Assembly (NCBI GenBank): GCA_947496705.1
Contig: CANMDW010000001.1
Span: forward strand, 496,001-560,000
Direction of reading: 5' to 3'
Origin: an uncultured Aquimarina sp.
Lineage (GTDB): Bacteria > Bacteroidota > Bacteroidia > Flavobacteriales > Flavobacteriaceae
DNA length: 64,000 nt
Within the stretch, counting starts at the first letter, position 1. The number at the start of each line of letters is the position of its first letter. Of the stretch, positions 61,662-64,000 are shown in pieces. The notes beneath the pieces are model-generated. The model searched no databases. It was not told the DNA's origin and saw nothing but the letters and a program-made list of their open reading frames with translations. A program made the translations under genes and the position numbers.

Positions 61662-62534
61662 TTATTTTCGTTTTCCAAAGCCATAGAAAATCTGTCCAAA
61701 AAAGTTTTTAGGTATTTTTTCGTCTCCGGGAAAACCAATTTCGATCGTACCACTATCTTCTGGAATGTAGTTGGTTTTAAAAATATAATCCCATACGCTT
61801 AGGCTAATCCCAAAATTCACTCCATAAGACCCTTTTGGTAATACATACGAATGGTGATAAAGATGCATTACAGGATTGTTGAGGATATATTTTAGTGGTC
61901 CCCAGGTAATCTTAATATTAGCATGGTTAAGATGACCAATAGCAATTGCGAAGAAATGTACAATATAGGCCTGCTCTGGCTCAAAACCACCTAAAATCAT
62001 TACCCCAATGGTCTTTAGTGGTTTATAGAATATATTTTCCATCCAGTGGTAGCGTAGGTGGGCAGCAAATCCCATTTCCTTAACAGAATGATGTATCTTG
62101 TGAAACTTCCAAAGAAATGGATATTTATGCAGTAATACATGGGTAAACCACTGCACAAAATCCAATAGTATAAAAAATATAACCAGTTGTGCCCACATCG
62201 GTAAGCCGGAAATATCTATAATAGTCAAGCTCTTTGTCGAGATACCTAAATCCCCAAAAATTAAGCCCAACAGTTTATAAAAACCACTTATAGCGATGGC
62301 AAAAACAAAAAAATTGAAATACATATAAAGACCATCCAGCCAAAAGTCTTTTCTAAAAACAGCTTGATTTTTCCGCCAGGGGAAGACCATTTCTAAACCC
62401 CAAACCAATAATGATATAGCAGTAAGGCCCCAAAAGTAGTTTATATACCACGGAACTTCAAAAAGTATGGAGTTCCAGGTCCATTGCACACTATTCATAA
62501 AGGCATCTATAAATGCGGTTATATATTTTTCCAT
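61662..62534 (-). CDS. Sterol desaturase/fatty-acid hydroxylase family membrane protein
   Basis: 290 residues, about six membrane helices. The di-iron His boxes are present: HVLLHKYPFLWKFHKIHHS (HxxxH and HxxHH) and HLYHHS. It should hydroxylate or desaturate a lipid in the membrane with O2. It lies three bases after the double-rhodanese gene and on the same strand, so it may be part of the sulfur gene cluster by position only. Confidence 0.92.
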   Translation of the reverse strand: MEKYITAFIDAFMNSVQWTWNSILFEVPWYINYFWGLTAISLLVWGLEMVFPWRKNQAVFRKDFWLDGLYMYFNFFVFAIAISGFYKLLGLIFGDLGISTKSLTIIDISGLPMWAQLVIFFILLDFVQWFTHVLLHKYPFLWKFHKIHHSVKEMGFAAHLRYHWMENIFYKPLKTIGVMILGGFEPEQAYIVHFFAIAIGHLNHANIKITWGPLKYILNNPVMHLYHHSYVLPKGSYGVNFGISLSVWDYIFKTNYIPEDSGTIEIGFPGDEKIPKNFFGQIFYGFGKRK

Positions 62535-62537
62535 AAT

Positions 62538-63509
62538 TTATCCTTTTATTGTTGTTGTGCTATCCTGTTCAAAGGATAGCTCATCATAATAACTCCATTC
62601 TACCCAGGAGCCATCATAGTTTCTTACATTTTTATAACCCAGTAATTCTGTTAGCACAAAGGTAGTATGTGCCGATCGAACCCCACTGTGGCAATAGGTG
62701 ATAATAGGATGAGTTTTTGATACTCCCATTCGGTTATAGATCTTTGCCAATTCACCATAAGATTTAAATTTCTGTGTTCCTTCATAATCAATGGCTTCAA
62801 CCCAATCGATACAGATGCTTTTTGGGATTCTACCTGCTTTAGAAGCTCCGATTTTTTGTCTTTTTCCGCTGAATTCATCGATGTTCCTGGTGTCCAGAAT
62901 AATTTCATTTTCTTTTGAAGCGACTATTTCTTTAATCTCATTTTTGCCAATCCATACACCAAACGAACTTTTTTCTGGTAAGATAAATACTGAAGGAATA
63001 ATGGATACAGCTTTATTATTAAGTGATCCTCCAACTTTTTTCCATGCCTTTAATCCTCCGTTTAATAGTTTTACAGATTCAAAATCGTAATTTTTTAATA
63101 CCCACCACAAGCGGGCTGCATCACAGGCTCCTCGATCATCATATACTACAAGAGTATCTTCATTTTTAATTCCTAATTTGCTAAATAATGTTTCAATCCC
63201 TTCTTTTTTAGCCATCATTCCTTTATAAGGATAGGAGGGATCTTCAATATCGGTACGCCAAACATTTAGCGCTCCTTCAATATGTGCATTGGTATAGGCT
63301 GAAGGTTTTCTGAAGTCTATTATTTTTATATGTTCTTGCCCAGAAAGGATAATCAAATCTTCGGCCTCAATAATATGCTCGGTATTAACGTATGCTTTTA
63401 TTTCCATTTCAGTTGCAGGGATGTCTTCTTCCTGCACCTTTTCTTTATACCTGGTACAGGAAACAATCAATAATCCTAAAATTATAATATTACTCTTCCT
63501 GTAAATCAT
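62538..63509 (-). CDS. Double-rhodanese lipoprotein (thiosulfate/mercaptopyruvate sulfurtransferase)
   Basis: 323 residues from the ATG at 63509; an ATG three codons earlier is possible. Lipoprotein signal ending IILGLLIVSC. Two rhodanese domains: the first (about 45-165) with VVYDDRGACDAARLWW and no active Cys, the second (about 185-315) with ITYCHSGVRSAHTTF, the active Cys. Transfers sulfane sulfur at the periplasmic face. Its start overlaps the cytochrome gene's end by about 20 bp. Confidence 0.9.
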   Translation of the reverse strand: MIYRKSNIIILGLLIVSCTRYKEKVQEEDIPATEMEIKAYVNTEHIIEAEDLIILSGQEHIKIIDFRKPSAYTNAHIEGALNVWRTDIEDPSYPYKGMMAKKEGIETLFSKLGIKNEDTLVVYDDRGACDAARLWWVLKNYDFESVKLLNGGLKAWKKVGGSLNNKAVSIIPSVFILPEKSSFGVWIGKNEIKEIVASKENEIILDTRNIDEFSGKRQKIGASKAGRIPKSICIDWVEAIDYEGTQKFKSYGELAKIYNRMGVSKTHPIITYCHSGVRSAHTTFVLTELLGYKNVRNYDGSWVEWSYYDELSFEQDSTTTIKG

Positions 63510-63969
63510 ACCACTCAATATGGGTTAATATTTCTCGTCTTCCTTTTTTGTTAGAAGGATAGTTTGTAACCAGATAGTTGATGATGATGTGTTCATTATC
63601 TCCCAAATCCCATAGATTTTGAGTCTCCTGCATCCATCGTATGGTAGCGATCCATCGTTCTTCATTCATTCTATTCTGAGTAACTAGTTTTGCCGAATGA
63701 CAATTGGTGCAATTATTTACTACGGTCATCAATCCTTCGGCGTCAATGAGTCCGGTTCTCACATGGATTCCGTTTTCTATTCGATCTTCATCATCTTCGG
63801 TAACGATTGCATACGCAGCATCGGTTTCCTGTTTTTTGAAAGCTGATAATGTGGGATCTGTAATAAGATAAATTCCGGCAACGGCAATTATTCCAGCTAT
63901 AGTGAATACTACTACCAGAAATCGATAAATGGTTTTAACCTGTTGCCTGAATTGTGCCTCTTTATCCAT
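63490..63969 (-). CDS. Membrane-anchored monohaem cytochrome c
   Basis: 159 residues. One N-terminal membrane helix (about 13-32) and a CTNCH haem-binding motif at about 91-95. The later NRMNEERWIATIRWMQETQNL includes the likely Met ligand. It may be the electron acceptor of the enzyme encoded just upstream, whose stop touches this start. A sulfite dehydrogenase is a fair guess for that partner, given the rhodanese next door. Confidence 0.88.
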   Translation of the reverse strand: MDKEAQFRQQVKTIYRFLVVVFTIAGIIAVAGIYLITDPTLSAFKKQETDAAYAIVTEDDEDRIENGIHVRTGLIDAEGLMTVVNNCTNCHSAKLVTQNRMNEERWIATIRWMQETQNLWDLGDNEHIIINYLVTNYPSNKKGRREILTHIEWYDLQEE

Positions 63970-64000
63970 TTATTTCACTTTTACAGCGATACGATGACAT
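63970..64000 (-). CDS. C-terminal end of an upstream gene (partial)
   Basis: Only HRIAVKVK and a stop are inside the window. TAA is immediately before the ATG of the cytochrome, so the two are coupled. The tail resembles the end of molybdopterin sulfite-oxidase-type subunits, but eight residues are not enough for an identity. Confidence 0.45.
   Translation of the reverse strand, partial: CHRIAVKVK

Noticed and set aside
1..64000. CRISPR array, tRNA or rRNA genes
   Set aside because: No regular spacer-repeat series and no cloverleaf or rRNA-like segment was found on reading the intergenic regions.

Overview
The window is low-GC, densely coded DNA of a marine-type Flavobacteriia (Bacteroidota). 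Supporting signs are TAnnTTTG -7 promoter elements, the near absence of Shine-Dalgarno sites, short lipoprotein signals ending in Cys, and Bacteroidota families such as DUF3667, CusA fused to an outer-membrane factor, PAS-kinase/REC-CRP pairs and clade-II-style nos accessory genes. No rRNA, tRNA or CRISPR array was seen.

Layout. 1-3227: tail of a nitrous-oxide reductase maturation operon (nosL end, cupin, nosD, nosF, nosY). 3229-10013: DUF3667 protein, ArsC-like protein, DUF6544-like protein, UspA and a MacAB-like ABC exporter. 10129-14610: operon with ppsA, hpf and a cyclase-fold protein. 14610-15260: no protein gene, but a well-supported candidate small RNA. 15332-17648: two unrecognised exported proteins. 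17650-22990: accessory island of minus-strand single-gene modules (serine hydrolase, sulfatase, PD40 lipoprotein, small lipoprotein) separated by attC-like palindromes, with a decayed IntI/Xer-like integrase. 23324-24487: DUF302 and DUF4332 proteins. 25141-28505: sulfide oxidation operon (SQR, peroxiredoxin, persulfide dioxygenase-rhodanese). 28723-34961: class II ribonucleotide reductase, SDR, ferritin-VIT1, acylphosphatase, a phosphoribosyltransferase. 35652-42104: bactofilin-like membrane protein, flavin reductase/M20/DUF1611 operon, a paralogous exported-protein pair. 42157-49534: DUF2267, UspA, trx-deoC-deoD, DUF3298 lipoprotein, cbpM-cbpA-TerB-like operon, M50-CBS protease. 49759-54506: FixL-like PAS kinase, REC-CRP regulator, UspA, hemN. 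54568-60542: Cus-type RND efflux. 60955-64000: broken XRE gene, an AT-rich gap, and a sulfur-type cluster (fatty-acid hydroxylase, double rhodanese lipoprotein, cytochrome c, end of an upstream gene).

The strongest result is a shared promoter architecture. A palindrome of the form ATGAY-N4-RTCAT is followed, with the -7 hexamer starting almost always 23 nt after its last base, by TAnnTTTG or a close variant. It lies 47-63 nt before the start codon of at least a dozen genes. The palindrome centre falls near -41.5, as expected for class II activation by a CRP/FNR-family protein. The set includes two UspA genes (a third has a half-site), the ppsA/hpf operon, nrdJ, ferritin-VIT1, DUF302, DUF2267, the cbpA operon, the M50 protease, two exported paralogs and the small RNA. 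A REC-CRP fusion sits in the same window beside a PAS kinase that keeps the His and Arg positions of the FixL haem pocket. I infer a compressed FixL-FixJ-FixK-like oxygen/redox cascade (FixJ receiver fused to FixK) controlling a low-oxygen survival regulon. This fits O2-independent enzymes (NrdJ, HemN) and nos genes nearby, but it is a hypothesis from sequence.

The second notable region is the attC-like cassette array with its decayed integrase. Several dispersed intergenic repeats and three damaged genes (integrase, XRE regulator, a frameshifted small gene) are also described.
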